The translations under genes were made by a program, and so were the position numbers. The notes beneath the pieces are model-generated. The model was not told where the DNA came from. It saw only the letters and a program-made list of their open reading frames with translations, and made no database searches. Shown in pieces: positions 36,481 to 49,242 of a stretch of DNA of 64,000 nt. Positions within the stretch are counted from its first letter, which is position 1, and each line of letters starts with the position of its first letter. Source of the DNA: Pyrrhosoma nymphula (Eukaryota > Arthropoda > Insecta > Odonata > Coenagrionidae); NCBI GenBank assembly GCA_963573305.1, contig OY754331.1:15286868-15350867 (forward strand), in the 5' to 3' direction.

Positions 36481-39400
36481 ATTTTTATTAGCAATGTGAA
36501 GCATGTGCTGTGGTTTCATTTTGACAGCTGTTATAAATATATATACTATATACATATATATTTGGTGAACTATTCTGAATTATTCAGTACATATTTTTAC
36601 ATTTGGGAGTCATATTATTTCTTTTTTTAATGCCCCTAAAAAAGCCTTTTGGGTGTAAATCTTTGTGGTCCTTTATAGGTTCATATATACTTTTCAAGAC
36701 CAATATTACTATATTTAGCTTATTTTGTATTTATTTGAAATCTTCCTCCGTGTATATATCACAGTATTGACCTTGGGTAGAAGTCAGCTTATAGATGTTA
36801 AATGAAGTTTTTAAATAATTATTTTAGGAACTTTTTCATATCTAGAATAAATTAGTCAATAAAGTCTTTCATAATAAGGCTATGTACTAATTAGGCTTTT
36901 AGCATATTTATTTGACATATCATAGCCATTTTTGGTTCATGCATATTGATAAGGCATATCCATAATGATGTATGCTATTTGATCTAAAATATATTTATAG
37001 TAAATTATTAAATTTTAATAAGATCAAATGAGTAATACATTTCAGAAAATGTTGTAGATATATCATTTAGATCATATAGTTGTCAGAATATCAGAGATGA
37101 CAAAATAGTATTTTAAACATTATCCCAAAATTTCATAAATCCTCCTTTAATAATTGGAGCACAAAAATTAAACATTGTCATTATTCACTGTTAACTTCAC
37201 AAGAAATTCGGCATTTATTATTCATTTCAAATTTTTCTCACTCTACTGTAATTGAAAGAGCTACCATATCCACGCGTGCGTTTTGGTGTATTTTCAGGCA
37301 ATGCTAAATGACCCTATGCTCTGAATTTATCATCAGGATGCGCTTCTCTTTGGTCCAGCTGAAAATGTGCTAAGGTTACTACTTAACTTCCAAGTTTGCA
37401 TTGCAGAGATCAATTTTGTTGGTAATATTAATTTCCAGCGTTCTTATTAGTTACAGTGAAAGTGCTCCTTCAATTCATCAAATTATTTATTCACTTACTA
37501 AAATGAAATATTTGTGGTTCATAATCCCGACTTTCAGGACATAATTCCCTTACCAATCGGGTGTTGAATTGGCTCGTTTCGCATTACGTCAAACAACATT
37601 TTGTGAATGTCCCTTAATATTGAAGGGCCAGTCACCTTGATATCGACTCTGCTACTGGCTATCATTGGACAGAAGAAATGGCCATTTGGACGTTTGCATT
37701 GGTAATCATTTTTTCATGTAGAGTTAATCATTCATACTCCATCATTTTCAAATAAAAAGAAATTACAAATATTTGGTGGTGGCAAAGCATTGTTTTGTGT
37801 GAAAAGAAATTTATTTTGTATTAATATGTAAAACTTTATTAATATAGAGGTTGTGAGCATTAGGATTCAAGAACATTTTATAAAACACTGCTGGGAAAAG
37901 CAGTTTGAATGTACAAATACTACAATTATTGTACTATTTTGCATCCAAGAGACTTGGCATGCAACCTCCAATCTAATTCTGCTCTTTAAGATCTGATAAT
38001 GTTTGTCTTCAAGCATCATAATTATTATTATAAAAATGCAATAAGTCTCGTGGAAGGCATGTTGAAGTGCTCGAATATCCTAATACAAATATATATTCAC
38101 AATGAGACTTTGGTACAAAATAGTGACAAATAATAGGTTTCATTTTAATGGGTGTGAAATTAGTTTTGCATGGGTGTTATTTATAATAATTTAATTTCTC
38201 ACATTTTATATATTTATTGAGGTCAAGGCCACACAGACCAACTTTCTTTTTTATATATATGGTTGTATGTGTATATATTGAATAACATTTTTGTCACGTC
38301 TGTACCATTGATATTGAGAACTATGTTTAAGAGGGCATCTAAGGTGCCACTGTGTAAGGGCACAATATTACAAAGATTTTGGACTTGCCTGTGACGTAAG
38401 TGTTGTATGGACTGCTAATTTTCAGCTGCTTCTTTTTTATATCGATCAAAAGCGTGTTACTTGTGCGAGTTGTATTTTTAAAAAAGTCACACTTTCTCAC
38501 TTGTACTTCCCACGCTAAACTTCCAATGTAACAGCATTATATCTCCAAAGTACATGAGTAGCCAGAAGTAGTGATATCATCTCATTTTTTTGGGGAACGG
38601 TGTATCGGATGGGCGCACCTCTTATGATCCACCCATTTTCCATCGGTCCCTTTCCCAGGCGTGCTCAAGTGTGTTACAGTCATACATGTCTAGGTATATG
38701 TAAACTCCATAGTCCTCTTCTCTTCATCTCTCTCTGCACCTCTGCTTCACCTCTGTGTGTGTTGTCATATCCTTCCAAATTCCTTTCTGTCCGTCTCTTC
38801 TAAGCCTTTGGCATCTCTCAAGGAATTAATTGCTTGGTCTATGTTAAATTTGTGTGCCGACATTGATGTTGAAAGTGTTTTGTATCTTACGAGGAAATTG
38901 ATTTTCATGGCTGATGACCTGATCAGTACAAGTATGATGAAAATTTGTGTTACCTATCAATAAGTTGTCGAACACAACTCATTTTGATAAGATGCAAAAT
39001 GTTTGCTCTCGAGGCTAGAGATTTAGATGACTTACTAGGAAAACCTACTTTTCCTTTTCACTTTGTCTAAAGTTTCCCAACATTTTTAAATGATATATAC
39101 TTATTAATTAGGAGAAATTGTTAGGGTATAGTATACTACTCTTTTGTAAATTTTTCAAAATATTATTTCATGTTATTGAATTACTGCTTCACTTCTTCGC
39201 AATTTAATCCTAGACCCACCATTCACAAATAATTGTTATAAATGAATGATCTTAGGAAACTGGACTCATTATGTATGGGGTAGGCTTTCTCATCATAATA
39301 CGATTAGTAGGGTGTTTTAGGTGATATTACAAAAAAGTATTTTGTCAATAGAACTTGTTGGTGTCTGCATCTCCAGTTATCATTGTAAATAATGTCTCTT

Positions 39401-42400
39401 TGTGTCCTCGGATGTAATCTTTGATTTTTGTCTGGCCTGCTGCTCAATGGATGGCCAGTCCCTCATCTCCCTTCGTTTTGAACCTTAAAAGCAAGTGACG
39501 TTCACCTCCCGGTGAGTATATTTAGAAGAGCAACTTTATCCTCCTTGTTGTCCCCAATAAGAAGCCATATTATTGTACAAAGTTTGCTACAATTAATGTA
39601 CTCTTGCCAACTTCCTTAAAGAATTGTCTTTTGAAAATTGATTATAGCATGACTTCTAGTAAGATTATTTTTTATAAAATGTAAATTTAAATGGATGATT
39701 TCTCAAATTTTAGATGAAGTTGTTTATTACAAAATATATTGATAAAATGTTCCAAATGATATATGTTGGATAATTGTATGTACTTCCATTAATGACTTCC
39801 AGTAATTGCTTTGACTGCTATAGTGCAAACATGTATTTGGCATGCATTTTTTTACTTTTATGAAAAGGTTGTTCTAAACAAGCTAGGGGTATTTTTCATA
39901 CAAATGATTAAAAGTACAGCTGTTGCATTCTAAAAATATACAATTTGACAGGAATATGAGGAAATAAAATTCAAAGATCTAAGCTCTCACTTATCGATTG
40001 GTTAGTGTTTCTTTGTATGAAAATATTTGTGCACTTATGACATGCTGTTTTCAATCCGTAATACATGTTCACAGTTCTAGGAATCGTTTGTTCGTTTGCA
40101 AATGATTTTAACGCAGTTGTTGGACTGATTGGCCTGTCTTTTCCTGTCAAGTCAATTTTGGAGTCCTCTGTTAATACACTCAGGTTCTGCTCAGGATAAC
40201 GACCTAATTAATTTTGACCATGGCTGAAATATTATTTCTTGACTCATCATTAGGCAGTAATTTTTTGTAAAACATTTCTTGTGCTTGTCATTTTCAAGTT
40301 ATTAGAAATATGTAATATACCGCAGAAATACATTTTATTTTTTAGATGCATCGTTCATGTTCCAGGGTACATTTTCATCTCTTGGGAACAGTTTACAAAG
40401 TGAAATTGTGCATCTCTTAGTTTTTTGAAATCTTACATTGCCGTGGAGACGGCGATGCAAATTTTTCTATACTTTTATAGTTCAATGAAAGTTTTTGAAA
40501 TTCCACTATAAATTACTGTCTTGTTTACTAAAGTGTTGAACGCAGGTGGTGAATTATTCACTTTTTAAACTCTTATTCTATTTATTAGGTAAAATTTTAA
40601 GAAAACCATTTTGGAATATGAAAGTGCAAAATCCCCTCAGGGAATCACAATACCAAGCACCAATTTTACCTCATGTGCTAGTTCCTTTGGTGGTAATGCA
40701 TCGAGAGACAAAAAAAGGAAAAGTAAGCATTGTTTTACTTGATTTTTCTGGGTGACTGATCCCTTGCCTATCTTAAAAAAGGTTTACAGTAGCTCTGCTT
40801 TCAAAACTTCACTGTGGCTTGTAATACTAGCCACTGACATATGGTACAAAATGCCCAATCATCTTTCAAAAGTGAGCTATTGTGTGCCAATCATATTGAA
40901 TCACCATAGTACAAAACTTTGGAGTGTTTTTGCAGTTGTGTAGGCCTTAAAATTGGAAATTAGGGAATGAAATTGTGTTAGTTTGTTAATAAAATCAAAT
41001 GCAGTACAAATTCATTGTTTACAATATGTATGCTTTTATTCTGCCACAAATAACTTTTTAGAGATATAAGCTATCTTTATAAAATAGAATATTTCAATGG
41101 AAATGTTGTTATCTAAATGTGTTTGTTTATTGTGTGCTATCTGTACTACAAATGTATGTAAATGTGATGGGAAAGGTGACTAACCAATTCTTCTCTGACA
41201 AGCACCTATATCCTGTGTTTATTTCAAGCCACTGTATGTATTATTTCAAGAAATCCTGATTGTTATGTTTAAATATAACTATATCACATGTAACAGTATT
41301 ATAACTGTGTGGTGGAATAAATGTCTTCTTGTGGGTGTTTCTTCAGCGTGTTTTTGGCTTCCTACTCTCCCCTACTACTCATTGGTATGTTGTTGAAAAC
41401 ATTTTAGTTGGCCACCTCATGATATGTTAGGGGATTACATATTTAGATTTTTCTCTATTTTTTCTTTATGCATGTCAAGAAATTCCACATGCAGAGATAA
41501 TAGAAACGAATTTGTAGGTGACATATATTTTTATTTCCCATGTGTATTTAAGTGTATCTCCTTGAGTAGGTGTATGATATTACATGTATTTTACAATTAC
41601 ATCTTTGAACATTAAGGAATTTATTTTTGTTCTCCATTTTTCATTAAGGTTAAAATGTTCTTTTCATAAATTTTGAACTGTAAGCTCTGTAGTGTTTCAC
41701 TTTTATTTTTCTGATATGGCTATAGTGTATAATTTCATAGCCTGTAATGATTTTGTTATTTTATTCATTTGTCTTGTAATTGCCGGTTTCTTTTTGAGAA
41801 ATTAAATTATTCACTTTTCAAACAATGTTCAAGTGTGAAGTATGTATCTAAAAAAAACATTGTAGCATATTTCATTTAATGCCCTTGTTCCTTATTTGAT
41901 TTATTTCATGAATATTTTATTATAAATTTTGGTATTCAATATAGATAAATACTTACTGGGCATTATCTGCCCTTAATCGTTTATAAGTTAATAAGTCTTA
42001 AACCTTTTGAGAGGGGAGTACCAATTAGCTCTGTTCATCATTAGTGTTTCCTTCATAACTTCTTACAATGTCTGTCTCTAGTACCCTTCAGTCCCATTTC
42101 CAATCGATGTCAAACCAAAGTTCTTGTACATACATACATGAAGTTGGATCTCAGATGTGCTGTGGTTAGTGTCCAATAGGCTCCTCATATCACTGAATGC
42201 TTTTCACTCTCAGAAATCTATTCAAGCCACCTCCAGTGATTACTGGATGTGGCCATGTGCATCTCATGCATAATACATGTCAGTCTGCCACTGTGCATAA
42301 ACATACTGCATATATGTATTTATTGGGATGTCGCTTCTCTAAGCACTTTTTGCTTTCGCTCATTCTTGCTAGTGAACCATTTTCTGTTCTTGTGAAGTGC

Positions 42401-43234
42401 TCTCCTTGACAACATGTGATGTGTACGTCACTACCGGAAGGAAAGGCATCAGTGAGTTCTACTTACAAATTAATGGTCTCTTTGCAAAAAACATTCACAA
42501 AAAGAATTAAAATTGCTCCACAGCTTCTTCATATTTACACTGCGGCATCTTATGTGAAACTGCTTTTTTCTATATTCAACAGTCTCATTCCTTTTGCATG
42601 GCTGCCTACAGGATCCCCTTTGCAGTTCTCTGTACATCAGCACAGAAAGAGTTTAAAAAAATGCTAGTACATATGTACTTTGAATACAATCTCTGTGTGC
42701 AAAGTTGTGGACTGGCTGGAAGGGTTGATTCTCATTTTTAATTGTGTTATGCATTTAATTCCTAGATAATAGTATGTTGTTAGGTGATATTCAAAATATG
42801 TATGGCTCAGCATCAAATTATGAACAAGGCATGTTGTAATTGATAGTGGTTGGCTGAGCCATTGACCTAATATATGTAGCAGCTGAAGGGTTGAACAACC
42901 TTAACATATGTATGAAGAACACTAGATCATATCACAATCATTCCTCATTTAAAGATCAAGATTTTGTGTTGTAAGAAAAAATTATTAACGCCATAGGGAT
43001 ACATGCAAACTTGTGAAATTATTATTAAAAATGAGATTGAGACATATGGAACTGGATACATCCCTCATTATCCCCCACATTACATATGTTGAACAGGCGA
43101 GATACGAGGTACACTACCAAACACTGGTAAAAGAATTTCCACCCATGAACTAGCTACAGCCCTTATAGAAGCTCACCTGGTAGAATGTAGGTTTGTGAAA
43201 CTCATTGATAGATTTTAAAGAGCAAGGTGATTGA
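36481..43234. other. BTB-BEN 3' UTR and gene-free intergenic DNA
   Basis: AATAAA signals at 36,846-36,851 and 36,858-36,863 are the first good candidates for polyadenylation, about 370 nt after the stop; a further one near 41,317 could serve a longer form. Beyond this the AT-rich sequence shows no exon, RNA gene or repeat ends that I can support. Confidence 0.5.
36846..36863 (+). terminator. Candidate poly(A) signals of BTB-BEN
   Basis: Two AATAAA hexamers six bases apart, the first 366 nt after the TAA. Inferred from motif only. Confidence 0.45.
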
Positions 43235-44130
43235 TTGTACAATGGAATGCTTGAGGACAGAGGGCTGATTAACGTTAGTGGTGTTAAGGAGAATGGTAGT
43301 CTGCCTACTGTCAAGGTGATTATTTACGAGATAAGAGAAGAATTTGTACAGATATCATTGTGGTCCCTTCGGATAAAAACAACGCATCAGTTAATGACAA
43401 CTGGGGAGTACCACCTCAAGATCCAGGAATTCTCAGTGAATCTCATTACCACCCTAAACCTGATGGATGCACTAGAAAGTAATACTTGCAGAAGAAATCT
43501 TTGCTGGCTAATCAATCCAAGAGGAACCTTATTCCACTGGCATCAGTTCCTATCAGGCTGTATGGAGTCAAGAATTCACAAGGAAGGTGCCCCCCTGAGA
43601 CCTATTTTTAGTGTCATAGCTTCACTAGCTTACGATTTGGCAATGCATCTCTCCACCTAACTGACCCTGTACATGGAACTATTTGGGCATCATATCAATA
43701 ATTCTGCTTAGTTCATTAAGAATGAATAAAATACAGCTGGATGACATCATGGCTAGCTTCAATGAGGGTTCCATCTTCCACATTGTGCCCGTAACACTCG
43801 AGAAGTTCTGCGAGCACAGTTAAACCAAAATACTGCAAACTTTGTCTATTGTGTATTTTCCAGTTCAAGGAGACTAGGTATATGACTGGACAGACACTAT
43901 GGTTTCCCCACTCTTCAAAATCTTCAATGTGTTCCTATGAAAGATTTTGGAGGGAGGGGCGTGGAATCCAGTCCTTTGCACTATGGAATGAGCAATCAGT
44001 ATATGTGCTTCCAGTACTCTCTGTCCACCTTCCTTTCATCTTTGAACTCTGGGCATCATGTCAGGGAGGACTACTGAAGTCACACACGTTGATCGCTCTC
44101 AGGCAAGCGCAAATAATTATACTACTTTCC
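43235..44130 (+). pseudogene. Penelope-like reverse transcriptase fragment
   Basis: Across several frames the + strand gives Penelope RT blocks in order: IHKEGAPLRPIFSVI with ASLAYDLAMHL (43,565-43,655), INNSA-FIKNE and IQLDDIMASF (43,695-43,770), then LCLLCIFQFKETRYMTGQT (about 43,840-43,895, the block before MGSPLSP in intact elements). Many stops and frameshifts; no terminal repeats found. Probably a different copy from the one at 3.8-5.8 kb, as it covers a different part of the protein. Confidence 0.65.
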
Positions 44131-44689
44131 GCCCAAACAACATTATGAAAATTTGAACAATTTTTCGTTGGTAAATTTATTTCTTAATGCCACTTTTTGT
44201 AATAAAGCTCCATCCAAGATAAGTTTAACTTCCGGGACTTAGGGATAATTAGTGGAAATTCTATTCTCAAAATTAATAATGAATAAAATGTCCACAATTA
44301 TTCCTAAGTGCTGGAAGAAATCGCTATATTGATACTGATATGTGCTACCGATCACATCAATTTGTAACTATAGCCTGAAAATTTTTGTCATGATTTTGAA
44401 GATTTAAAAATTAAATAAAATATGTATGCTTTTTCAGCAATATATTTTCTTCCGAAAGATGGTATGTTGTCTCACCGGATGGGATGATTTGGGGATAGGA
44501 ATGCTTATCCATCATCTATCCTCGTTTTCTTCTGAAGAACGTATCCCTTGTGCCGGTTGGGGAATGCTCTTCCGTCCCTTTCCCATATAAGTTATTGAAA
44601 TAGTAAAACTTTTTTCCTAATTTACAGGTTTTAGTTTTTAAATATGAGCATTAAATGAAAATTTCACTACGGAAAAATCATTTGCCTTG

Positions 44690-44760
44690 ACCAGGATTCG
44701 AATCCGGATCCCTCAATATCACACAGAGTGGTTAAGCCAGTTCACCTACAGAGGCGTCCT
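44690..44760 (-). repeat. tRNA-derived SINE head, minus strand
   Basis: Reading the minus strand, TGGCTTAACCA (44,739-44,729) serves as an A-box-like motif and GGATTCGAATCC (44,706-44,695) as a B box, with the same ATTGAGGGATCCGG core as at 7,290. Confidence 0.5.
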
Positions 44761-44929
44761 CCTCCCCTGTGGATTTTCGTGGGCTTTGAAGGAACAAGTT
44801 GCTCAGGACTGCCAGACATATGATGTCACAGAAGCAGCCAAAGCGTGTGCTTAACACCACCGTACATGAGGTTAAAGCCAAACATGGAACACGAGGTGTG
44901 TGCTCTTTTGATGATGACAGTGCAATTGC

Positions 44930-45140
44930 GGGAGCGTGGTGGCCTAATGGGTAGAGAACTTGGCTACTGATGGAAGGGTCCCAGGTTCTAATCCGGGTGA
45001 AGCATTTGGACGCCCCCCGAACAAAAAATCCTCAGAGTGCAAGGTGGCCCAGGGAAAGGAACTGGCCCCCCTACCCTGAATGTGTGAAATTCACACGCCT
45101 GTGGCTTAGTCCAGGGTGAGCTCTACCCTCAACTATCCAA
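44930..45140 (+). repeat. tRNA-derived SINE
   Basis: GGGAGCGTGGTGGCCTAATG opens with a good A box (TGGCCTAATGG, 44,940-44,950) and a B-box-like GGTTCTAATCC (44,984-44,994), spaced as in tRNA genes. A non-tRNA body follows to about 45,140. It differs from the family at 7,290 and 44,700. Not a functional tRNA: the cloverleaf cannot be completed. Confidence 0.65.
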
Positions 45141-45409
45141 ACCAACCTTCGCGTTGAATCACTGAGTGAGAGTGAGTGCATTTGCAGGTGACTATCGAAT
45201 ATCAATCACCTATCAAAGCACTCAGATCAATCATGTTGAGAACTTGGGGAAAAAAATTGCTTCATTTACTTCTTGATACAAAGTATCAGACATACTCTCG
45301 GTTCTTCGCCATCTGGAAAATTAAGTATATAATAATGGAGAGTTCTATTCAATTATTTAACACAGCATCTTTCACCTCATGCTTAATTTATATTGAAGAT
45401 TTAAAAATC

Positions 45410-45641
45410 AGGGGCGAACCCAGGGGATACATCACCCCCCAAGAATTTTGGGTTTTACTGTTTTACAAAACAATTTTAACAACTAGATGTAATCCTAATT
45501 ACGTCTTTGTCTACTACATTTTTGCCGCAGTTTTATAAATTTTTAGGATGACGGAAAATTAGTTTATAATATAATATACCAACATATACATTATTTAAAT
45601 GGTAGTGTCTCCCCCGAAATAAATTCCTGGGTTCACCCCTT
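45410..45641. mobile_element. MITE with AGGGGYGAACCCAGG ends
   Basis: AGGGGCGAACCCAGG at the left and CCTGGGTTCACCCCT at the right are inverted with one mismatch over 15 bp. About 232 bp, non-coding, C-rich near both ends. No target duplication identified. Confidence 0.6.
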
Positions 45642-45829
45642 CCTTGCACCTTAGCTCATTATGAAGCTACATGTCACCCACTTATCAAAAAATGATTGCA
45701 CTGCCAATTTATAGTGTTTATATCTATGCATCTGTCTTAAGAGTAAGAAAATTTTAGATTAAAATAAAAATTCAATTTACATCACTATGGGACAACGTGG
45801 AGGCTGTCGAAGAAGGATTAGAAAAAACT

Positions 45830-46170
45830 AATAGTGTTTGAGAATAAGATATTGCAAGAAATCTATGGGCCCACATAGGAAGGACAATGGAGAAAAAAAC
45901 ACAACAGAGAAATCAGGATATATATAAATATCCAGACATAACACGTGAAATAAAGGCAAGAAGAATCAGGTGGGCTGGACACATTCTAAGGAAAGAGGAG
46001 GGATGTCTGCTGAAGGAGGTACTAAATGGGATTCCTGATGGAAGAAGACCACGGCTAAGATGATGGGGCCAAGTGAGAATGGATATGCAAAAAATTGGAG
46101 CAACAGAAAGATGCAGAAAATCGATCCAGGTGGAGGGGATTTGTTGATGCGGCTAAATATCGTCTAAGAT
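45830..46170 (+). pseudogene. Non-LTR retrotransposon RT C-terminal fragment
   Basis: The frame containing KARRIRWAGHILRKEEGC, then LLKEVLNGIPDGRRPRLR and MDMQKIGATERCRKSIQVE is the well-known tail of many arthropod endonuclease/RT proteins (RW.GHvlRm ... G.r..GRPr.RW). A stop replaces the residue before WGQV. 5'-truncated. Confidence 0.7.
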
Positions 46171-47199
46171 ATAGATGGCCCTGGGAGTAAGTATGGGACA
46201 AGCTATGTAATGACTTGCACCAAACATTTGCCCGGAAGAGGGCATCAACACTAACTTACACAAATGGGACTGTATAATAAGCTTCTTCATGCAATAAAAT
46301 AAAAAACCAGAGTACCTACTTTCAGATACAAGCTTTAGATTATTCATTCAAACCAATGTATACTTCTCTGCACATGAATATTTAATCTCCACAGTACAGT
46401 TATGTGGAAAATAAATTATGTATACATGTATGTACATTGTTTCACGAAGGAATTATTTTTGGACATTGGTATATATAATTACACTCATCACTTACAGACT
46501 GACTGTAATGCTGTAAGATGGAGCCACAGTCGTAAAAATACATTTAAGCCCTGTGAACTGCCTATTCCTTCAAGGAAGCGGTAAACTGGTGGTGGAGTGG
46601 AAGGTATGGAGCTCGATGTCCAGGTGTGGTAAATATTTTTTCTTTTTTTTTCATAGTTCTTTTCGCTTATCTTATTAGATATTGTGCTTTCTTCATGGTA
46701 AATTCCATTAAACATATTTTCACACAATTTCTTACTGGCTATAAAGTAACACAATTCCGGGGCACAAAGCAAATTAGATGGAGCCACAAATCAGTTTTTG
46801 TTTTATTCATCTTCATTCAATGGGTGCCTTAGGGTGTGTCTATAATCCACATCGACAAAAATAGGCCACTTTTTTACCTCCCCATCGTGGATTTCATTTG
46901 GACCCCCCCCCCCTTCCTGTTGTCCACGTAGAATTTTCTTTTTCTGTAGAAAAAGCTGTGAAATGGGTTATTAATTGATTGTCATGGATTATCTGCAATT
47001 TAAGGCTGATTTTAAGGAAACTGGCAACTGACACTACGTTCTTAAAACCGTGCAAAACACTGAGTGCGCCGTGGCAATGTCACTCCCGCCGCATCATATT
47101 GACTATCAACTACGTTGACATCCCTCCAACCCCCTAACGTGGACAACCCTCGTACTCCCCCCCCCCCCCACAACCATTGGGTGCATAAGTCATGGATTA
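46171..47199. other. Intergenic DNA with poly-C tracts
   Basis: Poly-C runs at about 46,903-46,913 and 47,157-47,169; no gene supported. Confidence 0.4.
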
Positions 47200-47682
47200 G
47201 GGGGCATCCATTATTTACGTGAGGTGATTTTTTGATCCCCCCTTGGTGAGATTTTTAAAAATGTGTATTTTTAGTGTAAATACGTTAATCTGTGCTTGAT
47301 TGCGTTGGATTTATTTACAATTTGCTTAATTATTTTTATTTAAGACTACTAAGAACGTAATCTAGAATCACAGAGAAAATCGAGCAATAAAATACTTAAA
47401 TAGGAACAACTAACATTCGTAAAAGAATATGCATTCAAATTCTGTCTACAGTGACTCATGTGGTCTCAAAAGTGACTACTGGAACCAACATGTCCATGTG
47501 ATTTGTTTTCACATGTTTTACTTAATTTAACCCAGTTTTCTCGCAATATTACGCCGATTCTTGTGGAAAAAGTTACGTGATATGTATTTGCCGGGACGCC
47601 CCCTCTCCCCCATGTGAGATTGGGTGTGATTCGGCTCGACCTTCTCCCCCCCTAAACACCTCACGTAATTACGGACGCCCCC
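47200..47682. mobile_element. TTA-flanked MITE, Harbinger-like
   Basis: The left end GGGGGCATCCATTATTTACG TGAGGTG and the right end CACCTCACGTAATTACGGACG CCCCC are inverted repeats of about 27 bp. TTA on both sides (47,197-47,199 and 47,683-47,685). A 483-bp non-coding element. Confidence 0.78.
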
Positions 47683-47685
47683 TTA

Positions 47686-48172
47686 TTGACAACCCCCTAT
47701 ACAACTTAATATCCTATATTATGATGAAAAAATCTTACCTTGGGAAAAATGAACTAATGAATTCAATAAATAAGGCATTTATTATCATTACATTATAGGA
47801 AAGTTTCCTAAAGCTCTCCAGTTATTTCACAGTCCAATACACTTTCATCCATTAGATTACCAGATACCTTTAATTTTACATCGTACTTCACAAATGCAGG
47901 CACATACATCCTCATACATAATTAAAAAGGCACATAATTCAACTCATCAGAAAAAAATATGAGCCAATTTTAATTGTCAACCAATTTTTCCAAACAGACC
48001 ACAAATATTATCATGTACATTCTGCAAAAATATGGCGAAGGAATCTTCAGCAATAAAATAGATGATTCTAAATAAATAAAAAGTACTTTTTATTCATTAA
48101 TAATTTAATATATTATATCATACAAAACAATTTTTGACTGGTAAATAATATAAACTAATACAAAGCTGTACT
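47686..48172. other. TBCC downstream region
   Basis: AT-rich, no gene. It includes the minus-strand AATAAA at 48,094-48,089, 79 nt beyond the TBCC stop, the likely TBCC polyadenylation signal. Confidence 0.5.
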
Positions 48173-49168
48173 CTAATCCCAAACTAGAGTCCTGTCCCTT
48201 TCTTTTAGAATATCCCAATTCGGTGAAGGCTTATCAGAAGATAGCCAGTTGAAATCATCTATTTCATCCCAATGATTTCTATTAATGTCTAGGCCAGACT
48301 GCTTGTAGTGTTCTTGAATATCATCATAATGCCAATTATAAGGGGCAAACTGGACCCCAGTGCAATCTTCAATAATAGCTTTAGTGGTTACATGGATATA
48401 GAAGTCAGAATTTTTCGTATTATGTATCCTAAGCTGTTGACAAGGGAGAACAAATGTACAGTTAAAGCAGCTTTCAATAAGCACAGAAGTTGCCACAGGC
48501 CCAGACAAAACAGTGCAGTTACGTAAGCAGGAAATGTGTACGGTACTTGGAGTACCATACAATTTCACAGTACAACTATCGAGATTTGAGAGTGTTACAT
48601 CTTGTTTGAAAATTACATTATTAGACATGACAAGAGTTTCATTAACTTTATCATAATATCCACAGGTATTCACATATGCCTTAGTGTCAACTGTTTTCGA
48701 TGACGAATCAACCGAATCTTCAATTTTAAGATTGGAGACTCCATCTAAAATCTCCTTGGTTTTACGCATTTTAAAGGCAAATTTTTTCTTGGGTACCTGC
48801 TTCTCCTCAATTTCCTGAACCTTGTGCATTAGCTCTTGAATTGATTCCTGTGCTCTGCGGATGTCATATCGGCAAAGAATGAGTGTTGACGTCGAGAGGT
48901 ATTTCTGAAGACTCTGAATATCACTCTTGATTGCTGAGAGTGCAGTCAGCAGTAGATTTTTGTCCAGATCACATGCTTTATTCATGTCTTCTTCAATGTT
49001 TTGCTTAGTTTCATAAAATACTTTGGAAAAGTCTGAGGCCATTTCAGTGTTTGCGGAGGCGCCATTCAATTCCTTTTTTGATTCTATCTGAAGCAGTCGC
49101 TCACTTTCCCGCTGCTTCATGCGCTCCGTCACTTGCTCCGGCAAGTGTGTATTTGATTTGTCCATCAT
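48173..49168 (-). CDS. TBCC: Tubulin-specific chaperone C
   Basis: Tubulin-folding cofactor C: GTPase-activating subunit of the cytosolic TBCC-TBCD-TBCE complex that releases native alpha/beta-tubulin (family knowledge). Start chosen at the ATGATGGAC giving MMDKSNTHLPEQVTERM; 16 upstream codons in frame are probably untranslated. 331 residues, single exon, a normal length. The N-terminal spectrin-like helical part (about 1-115) is followed by a charged linker and the C-CAP/TBCC beta-helix domain (about 165-310). The QQLRIHNTKNSDFYIHV motif carries the arginine finger (R247), and IIEDCTGVQFAPYNW and DDFNWL are conserved. The start lies 74 nt downstream of the UQCC3 stop on the same strand. Confidence 0.95.
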   Translation of the reverse strand: MMDKSNTHLPEQVTERMKQRESERLLQIESKKELNGASANTEMASDFSKVFYETKQNIEEDMNKACDLDKNLLLTALSAIKSDIQSLQKYLSTSTLILCRYDIRRAQESIQELMHKVQEIEEKQVPKKKFAFKMRKTKEILDGVSNLKIEDSVDSSSKTVDTKAYVNTCGYYDKVNETLVMSNNVIFKQDVTLSNLDSCTVKLYGTPSTVHISCLRNCTVLSGPVATSVLIESCFNCTFVLPCQQLRIHNTKNSDFYIHVTTKAIIEDCTGVQFAPYNWHYDDIQEHYKQSGLDINRNHWDEIDDFNWLSSDKPSPNWDILKERDRTLVWD

Positions 49169-49218
49169 CTTCTCAATTAGGTAAGACACTTTAAGATTAC
49201 TAATGACAACAAACAATG

Positions 49219-49224
49219 TTTATT
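49219..49224 (-). terminator. AATAAA between UQCC3 and TBCC
   Basis: Minus-strand AATAAA 18 nt after the UQCC3 stop and about 50 nt before the TBCC start. If used, UQCC3 messages would end inside the TBCC 5' region; if skipped, both ORFs would share one message. Confidence 0.45.
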
Positions 49225-49242
49225 CTCTCACTTAGTATTTCC

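Noticed and set aside
48308..48526. Plus-strand ORF of 72 codons
   Set aside because: Antisense to TBCC.
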